64,000 nucleotides of DNA. It comes from Heliomicrobium undosum (GTDB lineage: Bacteria; Bacillota; Desulfitobacteriia; Heliobacteriales; Heliobacteriaceae). The stretch is taken from assembly GCF_009877425.1 (NCBI RefSeq), contig NZ_WXEY01000007.1:112378-176377 (forward strand), in the 5' to 3' direction. Below the pieces are notes generated by a model, which worked only from the letters and a program-made list of their open reading frames with translations, did not search any database and was not told where the DNA came from. The translations under genes and the position numbers were made by a program. Positions 51,201 through 58,976 of this stretch are shown piece after piece (the stretch's first letter is position 1; every line of letters begins with the position of its first letter).

Positions 51201-52038
51201 ATGGGTCGTCGAGCCAGATAACGTCATCGGATTTTCCGTCTCGGGAACCGCTGTGAACCCCATCACCAGCCCTGTGTCTGTGGACATCTCTCTTCGAAAC
51301 AGCGCCGTTGAGGAACAGGAATACATCACATGCTCGGTTCCCATCCGTGTTTGGCTCGTTCCGATGATCGCCCTTTCATCAAACCCGAGCACCCCGCTGG
51401 TGATGGAAACGGTCTATGCTCCATACGCCGCGGCAAACAAATGGGTGTTGCCGGTGGCCACCGGCGTGGTCCATGACGGGTTCAGTATCAACGACCTGCA
51501 TATCACCGGAAGCCCCTTGCCGGTTGGTTTGACACTGTCGGCTGAGAAGGGCGCCGGAAACACCATCGCGCTGGCTGTCTATGGAACAGCTGATCAGGCA
51601 GTCACCCAACCCCTGTTGATAATAGCTGCCATCCTTGGCACCGGTGTAGGCGTTGACGCCCAGGGGACCGGACCGCGCTATGGAGATTCAGCCCCAATCC
51701 CGCTTTTGATTTTGCCGGCGGGCTCACCCCGGTATATGATTGCGAGCCCGAACAGTGTAACAGCAGGATCCAGTACGCAAACGTTTACGCTGCAACTCTA
51801 CAATGAGACCGTCTCCGGCACAGTGGCTCAGGGCGATATTACGCTCATGGGGGATTTGAACGGGTTGGCCGTTGGCAACGTTGCCAATACTACATCCAGT
51901 GTGACGGTGCAGGTCACCGGCACCCTCACCCGCGACACGGGCTATGGTATCATTACGATTTCAGGAAGCAAATTGAGCGGCGGATTCGCTCTTTCCGCTA
52001 TGGTGGCTGTATCTCCGCAATATGTAACGCCGCAATAG
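48271..52038 (+). CDS. Large S-layer-homology surface protein with FecR-like domain and repeated beta domains
   Basis: A 1255-aa exported protein. After a signal peptide (IILVLVFSLFFGMWIPPAAMA) come three SLH domains (~45-225: FQDVPVNSPDFLFINYLVSR, GFPDGTFRPDEPLTRAQAVV, YADIPEGHWARKQALAAVRA) that bind secondary wall polymer. A FecR-like beta domain follows (~235-450: TVREGDMIDVRSGAAELTFD, LPWGVAAVQGTSGS), then an Ala/Pro/Gln linker and a Gly/Ser/Thr hinge. The C-terminal ~640 residues carry about five repeats of ~120 residues with the pattern DLQI-GLPAGLTPT, NT(I/V)-V-V-GT and SAVEE-G--DSAP. The gene is monocistronic. A FecR domain in an SLH protein is unusual. It probably forms part of the cell surface array. 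Confidence 0.93.
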   Translation: MNNSCLRNNHFRVPIILVLVFSLFFGMWIPPAAMALPQSTEAPSPAAKPDVVEAPPFQDVPVNSPDFLFINYLVSRKLISGFPDGTYRPLEGLTRAQAAQVIAGVAKLPPVAEAAPFSDIEPGYWAGSAIAAARQAGMLNGFPDGTFRPDEPLTRAQAVVLLFGLDKTPLPDIKSVDYADIPEGHWARKQALAAVRAGVIRPAAEGFAPDKAFNRGDLARALAMLLTISPKLRSAPLLPTLTVKGGATTVTRKGEATEVVNSTTVREGDMIDVRSGAAELTFDDGTGIQLKPGARLTLSEARGRSYIKKTGRPGTTVESLKLDMPIGKIFFLLAKFGDTVRAEKQAGIPAGAALYAAAPGPVADGVPSFAGLPATALLAAADGTAKDEEEWWRTASEEKGSRMTIDLPWGVAAVQGTSGSASANADGTGAAACLEGSIGVSAGGQTATLSGLQQTSVPAPNAPPTPPAPASPQTKAEFAQPAVAEFIAQQAQQAVENAAAPQAAPSPAAPADAPAPAQTPTTPATQAAPANQANAVISALSAVGASVGSASSTTNAARSSTGSGGGGGGSTTPPPSTTTPITATVTDSTVTMQEITSSVQYVNGADNCWTIAVANGTVKADVKLSDLSIKNLPHNLIPVVSKAANANAIQIKVTGSCTPVHGAIPIGVVVKASAVTESGMGDSAPLNMELKPAPTQVNGDLTDRQALLNVDNLSYIDNQWVCKVNVGTVKQNISWSDLSINVNSMAFSAVSYDVYKGEANTIVIRVLTLPYTSLSEPAEVNVTVKSTAVEENGLSDSAPVKAYILPPGQIAVMPLHKTIWMDYGNRTVHPQERWVVEVIGATLRTVLSTSDVQITDLPAGLTPTVVKGPGNTVEVSLTGTMATALTQPSVTQGIIVKGSAIDGAGFADSAERYLLLTPNPFQVSGYASDDLLVMNPDNRTADCSDEWQIGMTMGQLRSALSPADLQIDGLPAGLTPTWVVEPDNVIGFSVSGTAVNPITSPVSVDISLRNSAVEEQEYITCSVPIRVWLVPMIALSSNPSTPLVMETVYAPYAAANKWVLPVATGVVHDGFSINDLHITGSPLPVGLTLSAEKGAGNTIALAVYGTADQAVTQPLLIIAAILGTGVGVDAQGTGPRYGDSAPIPLLILPAGSPRYMIASPNSVTAGSSTQTFTLQLYNETVSGTVAQGDITLMGDLNGLAVGNVANTTSSVTVQVTGTLTRDTGYGIITISGSKLSGGFALSAMVAVSPQYVTPQ

Positions 52039-52068
52039 CAACAGTCCTGTTGTAACAGCTAAACAGAA

Positions 52069-52110
52069 GCAGCCTCCGGGGAGAACGACTCCGGAGGCTG
52101 CTTTTTCCTG
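52069..52110. terminator. Terminator between convergent genes
   Basis: AAGCAGCCTCCGG pairs with CCGGAGGCTGCTT around a 12-nt loop, followed by T5. It separates the SLH protein gene from the histidine kinase gene. Confidence 0.88.
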
Positions 52111-52135
52111 TTTGCTGTGAAGCGGCGACTTCCTA

Positions 52136-53140
52136 TCACACAGGGGGTGTTGCCTTAGCCGGCAACGTGAAATAGAAGGTGCTGCCCTTGCCGGGCTGGC
52201 TCTCTACACCGATCTCGCCGCCATGACCGATGACGATCTGCCTGGCGATGGCCAGGCCAAGGCCGGCGCCTTCCGCCCGGCGCGAACGCTCAGCCCGGTA
52301 GAAGCGGTCAAACACATGAGGGAGGGCCGCTTCGTCGATACCGGGACCGTTGTCGACGACGCTGACTGTGAAGACTGCCGCCGGAGGCGCTACGCTTGGA
52401 GGTGCGTTCTCGCCCGGAAGCGCTTTCCCGTCCAGGTGTTCACAGCGAAAGCACAGGCGGATGGTTCCGCCTGGGGGAGTGTATTTCAGCGCATTGGAGA
52501 TGAGGTTGTTCATCACCTGTTCGATGCGCATCGTGTCCACAGACAGAACGAACTCGTCCGTTTCAGGAGAAGGCAGAGCCAGAGTGGATTCAAAACGAAA
52601 TCCCCGCTGCCGGATATCGGCGCCGTACTTGCGAATCAGATCGTTGGCCAACAGAAGTGGTCTGACGGGTTTGAAATCAAAGCTTGGCTGTCCGAACTCC
52701 AGCTTGGACAGGTCGAAGAGGTCCTCCACCAGTTGGTTGACCAGTAGGACCTTTTCGTAGATCATCGTCAGATTCGCCTGATCGGGCGCGACGATCCCGT
52801 CCAACATGGCCCGGAGATATCCTTGGATCGCCGTCATCGGGGTGCCCAGTTCGTGGGAGATATCGGAGACGAGTTGGCGGCGCGAATGCTCCAATCGGTG
52901 CAGGGTCGCATTGGCCTCATTAATCTCCGACTCCCGTTCCTTGAGCAGTCGCCCCTGAATGTCGCTGATCTTGAAAATCTTTGCTGATACTTTTAGCAGT
53001 TTTTCGTATTCTACAGCGAGGTCCTCAAAAGTTTGCCGCGCTTCGGGATCGTGGAAGCGGTGACTGTTCGCCTTCGCCGTTTCCAGAACGAGGCTTTCCC
53101 GTCCGAATAACGTATTACCATCCCCATCTTTCAGCAACAA
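52136..53140 (-). CDS. Soluble histidine kinase with SiaD-like N-terminal stalk segment
   Basis: About 334 aa, no membrane helix. HisKA has VSDISHELGTPMTAIQGYLR; the ATPase domain has an N box (MNNLISNALKYT), a G1 box (VDNGPGIDE) and GAGLGLAIARQIVIGHGG. The N-terminal ~75 residues are homologous to the same region of the GGDEF/HD-GYP protein at 57073: LF..E..VLE.A, DP, Y.KLLK...K.F.ISDIQG and LKERE in the same order. The start is probably TTG at 53140, six bases after AAAGGAG; ATG at 53164 is the alternative. It follows its response regulator gene (48 bp) and is divergent from the siaBCA operon. Confidence 0.9.
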   Translation of the reverse strand: MLLKDGDGNTLFGRESLVLETAKANSHRFHDPEARQTFEDLAVEYEKLLKVSAKIFKISDIQGRLLKERESEINEANATLHRLEHSRRQLVSDISHELGTPMTAIQGYLRAMLDGIVAPDQANLTMIYEKVLLVNQLVEDLFDLSKLEFGQPSFDFKPVRPLLLANDLIRKYGADIRQRGFRFESTLALPSPETDEFVLSVDTMRIEQVMNNLISNALKYTPPGGTIRLCFRCEHLDGKALPGENAPPSVAPPAAVFTVSVVDNGPGIDEAALPHVFDRFYRAERSRRAEGAGLGLAIARQIVIGHGGEIGVESQPGKGSTFYFTLPAKATPPV

Positions 53141-53188
53141 GGGCAACTCCTTTCCGTGGCGCATCCAGCCCTGTGCGCATCTTAACGA

Positions 53189-53896
53189 TTACACGTTGAA
53201 CTTGTAGCCGAAGCCCCGGATGTTCTGAATGCGCTCGGGCGCTGAAGAATCGGTTTTTATCTTTTTGCGGATGTTGCTGACATGGGTCATGACTGTCCGG
53301 TAGTCGCCCACATCCTCGTACCCCCAGATCCTGGTGTACAGTTCCTGGGCTGTAAAGACCTGGCTGGGGTGCTGGGCGAGAAAAAACAGCAGTTGCAATT
53401 CCTTGGCTGCCAGAGAAACGGGTTGGCCGCCAACGGCGACGCGGTAATTGGCCAGGTCGATCTCCAAATCATCGAATACCAACGTGCGAGCCGGCGCCGG
53501 TTCTTCGGCAGGAGCGACCCGCCGGAAGATAGGCGCTCTGCGCAGCTTGGCCTCCACCCGCGCCATGAGAACGTTCGGGTCGAAAGGTTTCGTAATGTAG
53601 TCGTCGCCGCCAAGCTTCAGCGCCTGAATGATGTTGTCCGCTTCCTTCATGCAACTCATGAAGAGGATCGGAACATTGGAGCAGTTGCGGATCTCCTGGC
53701 AGATCTGGTATCCATCCATATCAGGCAGAAGGATATCCAAGAGGATCAGGTCAGGCTGTTCCGACTCAAAGAGACGCAGCGCCTCTGAGCCTCTTTCTGC
53801 CACGGCTGTGCGGTAACCGTTTTTTTCGAGATAGAGCACCAACAGTTGCTGGATTTTTGTGTCGTCTTCGACGATCAGGACCTTCTTCCCCTGCAT
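53189..53896 (-). CDS. OmpR-family response regulator
   Basis: A 235-aa regulator: receiver domain (VLIVEDDTKIQQLLVLYLEK, phospho-Asp in LILLDILLPDMDGYQ, Lys in DDYITKPFDP), an Arg/Pro/Ala linker, then a winged helix with DYRTVMTHVSNIRKKIKTDS and RNIRGFGYKF at the end. ATG at 53896 follows GGGGAGG. It is upstream of, and co-directional with, the soluble histidine kinase and divergent from siaB across ~240 bp, where it may act on the sia operon promoter. Confidence 0.92.
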   Translation of the reverse strand: MQGKKVLIVEDDTKIQQLLVLYLEKNGYRTAVAERGSEALRLFESEQPDLILLDILLPDMDGYQICQEIRNCSNVPILFMSCMKEADNIIQALKLGGDDYITKPFDPNVLMARVEAKLRRAPIFRRVAPAEEPAPARTLVFDDLEIDLANYRVAVGGQPVSLAAKELQLLFFLAQHPSQVFTAQELYTRIWGYEDVGDYRTVMTHVSNIRKKIKTDSSAPERIQNIRGFGYKFNV

Positions 53897-54137
53897 CCTA
53901 TCGCCTCCCCGATTCTCCATTTTCTTCTACAGTTCGACATCTTTCGCTCGCATCCTTTTCTTACGGCGAAGGCTTGCAGGAGATTCATTCGGCGTGGATA
54001 CTTTAGATAGGCTTAAGGTTCTTCGCTTAAAATTTAAACAACAGCATGGCCGCTCATTTTATAATGAACTTGTAATGATCTGTTACACGCAAAAGATGAT
54101 AATATAAGACCAAATCCGCGCCAAAGGAGGCAGCGAT

Positions 54138-54686
54138 ATGAATGGCAACCGCATGATTCAACTGCAGCAGGCGCTTTCCAGTGAAAACGTGTTGATCAGC
54201 TTTTCAGGGCGTTTTACCCAGGGGATCATCGAGGAACTGGGCGAAGCGGTGAAAAACTACCTGGAAAACGAAAACCGGCCCAAGAACGACATCTTCAATA
54301 TCTTCGCCATTTTTATCGAACAGACCCAGAACATCAAAAACTACATCACCGTCAAAGAGGGCACCCCTGCCCACGACCGTGTGGCCAACTCGGGGATCGT
54401 GCTCATCGGCAAACGAAACAGCGGCAACTACGTCAGTTCGGGCAACCTGATCGAAAACGTGGACGCGCCGGCGCTCGCGCGGCGCATCGACCGGCTGACC
54501 GCTCTTGACAAGGCGGAACTGAAAAAACTGTACAAAGAAGAGATGAAAAAGGACGTGTCCCCCGGCAGCCTGGGCGCCGGTCTCGGTCTCATCGATATCG
54601 CTCGCAAGTCGAGCGCCCCCTTGGAATACTCGATCATCAACATCGACGAGCGGTTTTCTTTCTTCACACTGACCGCCATCATATAG
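54138..54686 (+). CDS. siaB: SiaB-family protein kinase of the Sia signalling module
   Basis: A 182-aa cytoplasmic protein of the SiaB/DUF6272 family. Characteristic parts are ISFSGRFTQGIIEELGEAVK, IFNIFAIFIEQTQNIKNYI, SGIVLIGKRNSGNYVSSGNL and GAGLGLIDIARKSS, the last resembling an ATPase-type nucleotide loop. In Pseudomonas, SiaB phosphorylates SiaC on a threonine. AAAGGAGG precedes the ATG at 54138. It is the first gene of siaB-siaC-siaA-GGDEF/HD-GYP. Gene name is by family and order, not by close homology. Confidence 0.85.
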   Translation: MNGNRMIQLQQALSSENVLISFSGRFTQGIIEELGEAVKNYLENENRPKNDIFNIFAIFIEQTQNIKNYITVKEGTPAHDRVANSGIVLIGKRNSGNYVSSGNLIENVDAPALARRIDRLTALDKAELKKLYKEEMKKDVSPGSLGAGLGLIDIARKSSAPLEYSIINIDERFSFFTLTAII

Positions 54687-54700
54687 GGAGTGGTTTTGCC

Positions 54701-55096
54701 ATGGACAAGCTCTACATCGCCGGCGCCAAAGGAACACCGGAGGTCGACTTCGACCCCCTCCAACACACGTTAAAGCTGTCCGGGCAATCGTACCCGGAAA
54801 ACGCCTTTAAGTTTTACGAGCCAATCCTGCGATGGGTGGACGCCTATCTCGATCAATTGACGACAGAAGTCAACGTGGTCATCGACTTCAGCTTCCCTTA
54901 CATCAACACGAGCAGTTCCAAGTGCGTCATGATGCTGCTAGAAAAACTGGATGAGGCATTTCAAAAGGGCAAGCAATTGTCCCTGAACTGGTACTATGAC
55001 GAGGATAACGAGAGCGAACTGGAATGCGCCGAGGAGTTTAAGGAAGATGTGACCATGCCCTTCCAACTCATCCCCCGGGAGCGGAAGGACGACTAA
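54701..55096 (+). CDS. siaC: SiaC-family partner-switch protein (DUF1987)
   Basis: A 131-aa protein. The family motif FPYINTSSSKCVMMLLEKLD contains the threonine that SiaB phosphorylates in the known system. KGTPEVDFDPLQHTLKLSGQ and SYPENAFKFYEPILRWVDAY match the N-terminal half. Unphosphorylated SiaC activates the c-di-GMP cyclase SiaD. It lies 14 bp after siaB and precedes the membrane phosphatase gene, giving the full kinase, target and phosphatase set. Confidence 0.88.
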   Translation: MDKLYIAGAKGTPEVDFDPLQHTLKLSGQSYPENAFKFYEPILRWVDAYLDQLTTEVNVVIDFSFPYINTSSSKCVMMLLEKLDEAFQKGKQLSLNWYYDEDNESELECAEEFKEDVTMPFQLIPRERKDD

Positions 55097-55172
55097 AGCG
55101 CATCAGCATGGCTGAATCGGCAAATTCAAAAAGATACAGGCGCGCGGCTTGCCGGAAAGGGGGGCGGAGACG

Positions 55173-57080
55173 ATGGGGCTGGGGTTGGAAAAAAGACTCC
55201 TTGTAAAAGAGGGGCGGCGGAACGTCCTCTATGACCGGGGCGCCATGAAGGTCATTTTTCTGGCGACGGCCATGATCACCTTGGCCGTCTTACTGACCGG
55301 CGCCATCGGTTACACCATCACGAAAACCGGAGTCGTCGACAAGCTGAAATCAAAGGATCTCCACTACATCGCCCGGTCGATGGCCGCCCGTATCGACGGC
55401 AGGCTGGAGCGCGCCACAGAAACCTCACGCCTGCTTGCCGGCGATCCGACGGTTGCCCAGTGGGTGGCCGGTGAAGAACGAGATGAAGCGCTTGGTGAAA
55501 AAGCGCGTAAGAGACTGATCGATATCGCCAGCGATTATGGCTACGTAAACACCTTCATCGTCAGCGCCCGGTCGGGAAACTACTGGGGCGAGGAGGGAAA
55601 GATCCTCGAGACCATGGATCTCCAGGACCCTTATGACCGGTGGTTTTTCGACTTCCTGGCTTCAAAGGCGCCGATTCAAGTCCATCTCGATTACAACAAG
55701 GCCCGGCAGAACACGTACATATTCGTCAACGCCCGTATCGGCAGCGCAGAAGAGGGCTATGGTGTGGCCGGTGTCGGCCTCAGCCTGGAGGATCTGGCGA
55801 AGGAATTCCAGCAGTACCGTTTCAGCGCCGGCAGCCGCCTGTGGCTGGTCGACGAGAAAGGCGCCATCCACCTGTCTGACAACCTGGAGGCCAACGGGAA
55901 AAGCCTATCCGATTATTTGCCCGAAACGGTCAAGGATGAGATCCTGCGAGGAGAGCCCGACAAGGCGGGAACGACCGTCATGGAATACCTCGATGGCGCG
56001 GGAAATCAGATGGATCTCATCAGCCAGCCGATCCGCGCCACCGGCTGGAAACTGGTCTTTCAGGTTCCCCGAGCCGAGAGCCTGGCGGTGCTGAACTCCA
56101 TACTGGTCAACATGACCTTGACGGGCCTGTTTTCGGTGGCGCTGATCTGCATCGTCTTCTATGTCGTATCCAGGCGCATCGCCGATCCCTACCGGCGCGC
56201 ACTGGAACTCAACGAGGAACTGGAACGGATCGTGGCGGAGCGGACCCGGGAACTCTCCGAAAAAAATCGGAACATCATGGACAGCATCGACTACGCCAAG
56301 CGGCTGCAAGAGGCGATCCTGCCGGAGCCTGCCGAGATGAACGATCTGTTCGCCGATCACTTCCTGCACTGGCGGCCCCGGGACATCGTAGGCGGAGATT
56401 TTTACTGGATCCGCCGTTACGGGGAAGCGGAGTATATCGTCGCTGTGGGGGATTGCACCGGTCACGGTGTTCCCGGCGCCTTGATGACCATGGCGGTCAA
56501 TACGATGTTGAACCATATCGCCGACGAAACCCTTCGGGATGACCCTGCCGGGATCCTGTTGCGCCTGCACCAGGCGGTCAGAGAGACGATACAGAAGAAA
56601 GCCGGCGGCGAAACCCGTCTTGACGGGCTCGATATCGGTCTTTGCAGTGTGAGGGGCAGGCGGGTTGTCTTCGCCGGCGCCGGCATGGATCTCAATATGA
56701 CCGGGGGCGAGGCGGCATCGACCGTTACGGTGCTGAAGGGGGCGAGGAAAAGCGTCGGCCACCCCCGCTTTGGCGCCGGCGATATGCTGGAAAACCAGGT
56801 GGTTGAGGCCGGAGAAGGCCAGGTTTTTTACCTGACGACGGACGGGTATCCCGATCAAAACGGCGGACCCAACGACTACCCCTTTGGGAAACGGCGCTTC
56901 GAAAGCCTGCTCGCCAGTCTCGCCGGTGTCGCCCTTCCGGCGCAGCAGGAAATCATCACGCAGAGCCTTTCCGATTATATGGGGGGAGAAGCGCAGCGGG
57001 ACGATATTACGGTGCTCGGTTTTACACTCAGGAATGATAAGGTTGCCTATGGCGACGGGGGTGAGGCAGCAAATGGCTAA
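55173..57080 (+). CDS. siaA: SiaA-like membrane PP2C (SpoIIE-type) phosphatase with Cache sensor
   Basis: A 635-aa protein. One membrane helix at ~25-50, an extracytoplasmic Cache-like sensor (~55-290), a second helix (LVNMTLTGLFSVALICIVFY), a short coiled linker, and a SpoIIE-type PP2C domain (~390-630): RDIVGGDFYWIRR, VAVGDCTGHGVPGALMTM, LTTDGYPDQNGG and AQRDDITVLGF. Metal ligands are intact. In the Sia pathway SiaA dephosphorylates SiaC. ATG at 55173 follows GGGGGGCGGAG; the TTG at 55149 is not needed. Its stop overlaps the next ATG by eight bases. The ligand of the Cache domain is unknown. Confidence 0.9.
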   Translation: MGLGLEKRLLVKEGRRNVLYDRGAMKVIFLATAMITLAVLLTGAIGYTITKTGVVDKLKSKDLHYIARSMAARIDGRLERATETSRLLAGDPTVAQWVAGEERDEALGEKARKRLIDIASDYGYVNTFIVSARSGNYWGEEGKILETMDLQDPYDRWFFDFLASKAPIQVHLDYNKARQNTYIFVNARIGSAEEGYGVAGVGLSLEDLAKEFQQYRFSAGSRLWLVDEKGAIHLSDNLEANGKSLSDYLPETVKDEILRGEPDKAGTTVMEYLDGAGNQMDLISQPIRATGWKLVFQVPRAESLAVLNSILVNMTLTGLFSVALICIVFYVVSRRIADPYRRALELNEELERIVAERTRELSEKNRNIMDSIDYAKRLQEAILPEPAEMNDLFADHFLHWRPRDIVGGDFYWIRRYGEAEYIVAVGDCTGHGVPGALMTMAVNTMLNHIADETLRDDPAGILLRLHQAVRETIQKKAGGETRLDGLDIGLCSVRGRRVVFAGAGMDLNMTGGEAASTVTVLKGARKSVGHPRFGAGDMLENQVVEAGEGQVFYLTTDGYPDQNGGPNDYPFGKRRFESLLASLAGVALPAQQEIITQSLSDYMGGEAQRDDITVLGFTLRNDKVAYGDGGEAANG

Positions 57081-58713
57081 AGGGGAACTGGGCGCTCTTT
57101 TATTTGAACAGGAGATGCGGGTGCTAGAGGGCGCGCTGTGCGAACTCGATGATCCCTGCCACGGCGGCAACCCATTGTTTTCCAAATACAAGGTGCTCGC
57201 CCAGAGTTATCAAAAGTTGCTGAAGGAAACCCAGAAAGCCTTCCTGATCAGCGATATCCAGGGGACCATTCTCAAAGAGCGGGAAGAGAAGATCCGGACG
57301 CTGCTCGATAACTCCAATCAGGGCTTCCTCACCTTCGGTCGCGACCTGCTCGTCCAAAAGGAGTATAGCGCTGAGTGTGCCCGCATCTTCGACGGAAAAA
57401 AGATCGCCCGTGCCAGCATCGTCGATCTGTTGGCGCCTCCCGGTTCGAAGGAAGGCGCGCGGCTCGGCGCCATCTTTCAGACGATTTTTGCTGCTGAAGA
57501 TGCAGAAAGTCAGAGCCGGCTGATCCAGCAGGTTCCCACCGGAATGATTATCGGTGGGCGGCATATTCAAGTGCAGGCAAGACCGCTGCTCAACCCGCCG
57601 GGGCGACGGGAGGAGGACGCGCTCCTCCTCATCCTGACTGATTTGACGGAGAAAAAGGAAGCCGACGCGCGGCTGGCCTTTCTAAACACCCATGATAAAC
57701 TGACGGGGTTGTACAACCGCAACTACGCCGAGAGCCTGCTCCCGGCGCTGATGGCCGAAAGGGAATTCCCCTTCAGCGTCATCGTGGCTGACTTAAACGG
57801 GCTGAAACTGACCAACGATGTCTTCGGCCATGAAACTGGCGACCGGCTGATCGCCAACGCCGCCGCGATCCTCTTTGACTGCTGTTGTGATAGGGGCATG
57901 GCGGTCCGCTGGGGCGGAGACGAGTTCCTACTCCTGTTGCCGCGGACGGATGCGGCGACCTGCCAGGAACTCTGCGAGCAGATTCGGGACGGTTGCCGGC
58001 AGGCGGCGCCGGCGCCCATTGAATTGAGCATGGCCCTCGGGGGCGCCACGGCGGAGGCGCCGGTGGCCTTCGGCGACCTTTTCCGTGTGGCCGAGAACCG
58101 GATGTACAGCAACAAGCTGCCGGAGAGCCGCCGCGTCCATCAGAACATCATGCTGGGGCTGGAATCCATGCAGAGAGAGAACTGCATGGAGATCGAGGGG
58201 CATGTGGAGCGGCTGCGGGAGTTGGCCGCCGATTTTGCCGCCCGGCTCGGCATCTCTGTTCACTCGACGGAGATGCGCAACCTGATGCTGCTGGCGTCTC
58301 TCCATGACATCGGCAAGGTCGCTCTGCCCAAGGGGATCCTCTGCAAAGCGGGACCGTTGACGCCGGAGGAGTGGGAAGTCGTCCGCCAACACAGCGAGAT
58401 CGGCTACCGGATGGCCCAGTCCATCGATGAGCCGGCGGTGGCCGACGCCATCCTGGCCATGCATGAGCGGTGGGATGGCGCTGGTTATCCCTTTGGGCGC
58501 AAAGGGGAAGAGATCCCCCGGCTGGCCCGCATCCTGGCGATCGTGGACGTGTATGATGTGCTCACCCATGATCGGGTGTACGCCAAGGCGATGAGCCCGC
58601 AGGATGCCCTCGCGGAGTTGGAGAGCGGGTGCGGCTGCCAGTTCGACCCGGGGCTGGTTCCGATCTTTATCAAACATGCGGCCCGGTGGATTGCGCCAGT
58701 GACGGATCCCTGA
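57073..58713 (+). CDS. GGDEF + HD-GYP c-di-GMP enzyme with SiaD-like stalk
   Basis: A 546-aa soluble protein. The N-terminal ~75 residues share a segment with the divergent histidine kinase (Y.KLLK...K.F.ISDIQG..LKERE). A PAS-like domain (~75-195) is followed by a GGDEF domain (~200-360) with an intact active-site RWGGDEFLLLLP and DKLTGLYNRNYAE. An HD-GYP domain (~375-546) has LASLHDIGKVALPKGILCK and HERWDGAGYPFGRKGEEIPR, all metal ligands present. It can in principle both make and break c-di-GMP. In Pseudomonas the fourth gene, SiaD, is a plain cyclase; the HD-GYP fusion is different. Overlaps siaA by eight bases. Confidence 0.93.
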   Translation: MAKGELGALLFEQEMRVLEGALCELDDPCHGGNPLFSKYKVLAQSYQKLLKETQKAFLISDIQGTILKEREEKIRTLLDNSNQGFLTFGRDLLVQKEYSAECARIFDGKKIARASIVDLLAPPGSKEGARLGAIFQTIFAAEDAESQSRLIQQVPTGMIIGGRHIQVQARPLLNPPGRREEDALLLILTDLTEKKEADARLAFLNTHDKLTGLYNRNYAESLLPALMAEREFPFSVIVADLNGLKLTNDVFGHETGDRLIANAAAILFDCCCDRGMAVRWGGDEFLLLLPRTDAATCQELCEQIRDGCRQAAPAPIELSMALGGATAEAPVAFGDLFRVAENRMYSNKLPESRRVHQNIMLGLESMQRENCMEIEGHVERLRELAADFAARLGISVHSTEMRNLMLLASLHDIGKVALPKGILCKAGPLTPEEWEVVRQHSEIGYRMAQSIDEPAVADAILAMHERWDGAGYPFGRKGEEIPRLARILAIVDVYDVLTHDRVYAKAMSPQDALAELESGCGCQFDPGLVPIFIKHAARWIAPVTDP

Positions 58714-58736
58714 CTGCGCGCATTATGTAAAACCGG

Positions 58737-58765
58737 TTGAAAGCGACCGGCAGGCTGGGTATAAT
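58737..58765 (+). promoter_or_regulatory. sigma-A promoter of the NifX-like gene
   Basis: TTGAAA (58737-58742) and TATAAT (58760-58765) are 17 nt apart. The transcript would start near 58772 and run into a leader that ends in an intrinsic terminator. Confidence 0.75.
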
Positions 58766-58771
58766 CGTAGA

Positions 58772-58860
58772 CATACAACGGGGTGTTGCCAGGCAAGGCC
58801 CCGCGCAGCCGAAGGAGGCTCCGGGAAAGGGAAACCTTTCCGGGGCCTTTTTGTTTTTCG
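58772..58860 (+). ncRNA. Short terminated leader RNA upstream of the NifX-like gene
   Basis: From the predicted start, ~45 nt of GC-rich sequence (GGGGTGTTGCC, GGCAAGGCCCC) precedes a strong terminator: GGCTCCGGGAAAGG pairs with CCTTTCCGGGGCC (58817-58844 region), then T5-G-T5. About 120 nt separate it from the ATG. It looks like a riboswitch or attenuator; the aptamer class is not one I recognise. Confidence 0.5.
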
Positions 58861-58976
58861 GGCAAAGCCGCCGCCCAAGCGGTAGCGAATTCAAAAAGGA
58901 AATCGATAAGGAAATCAGAATGGAAAACGGAAAAGAAATCAGGAATGAATTGGAAATGAAGAAGGGAAGAGGGAAG

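Noticed and set aside
55905..57191. 428-codon frame antisense to siaA
   Set aside because: The sense strand has intact Cache and PP2C motifs. The antisense product has none.
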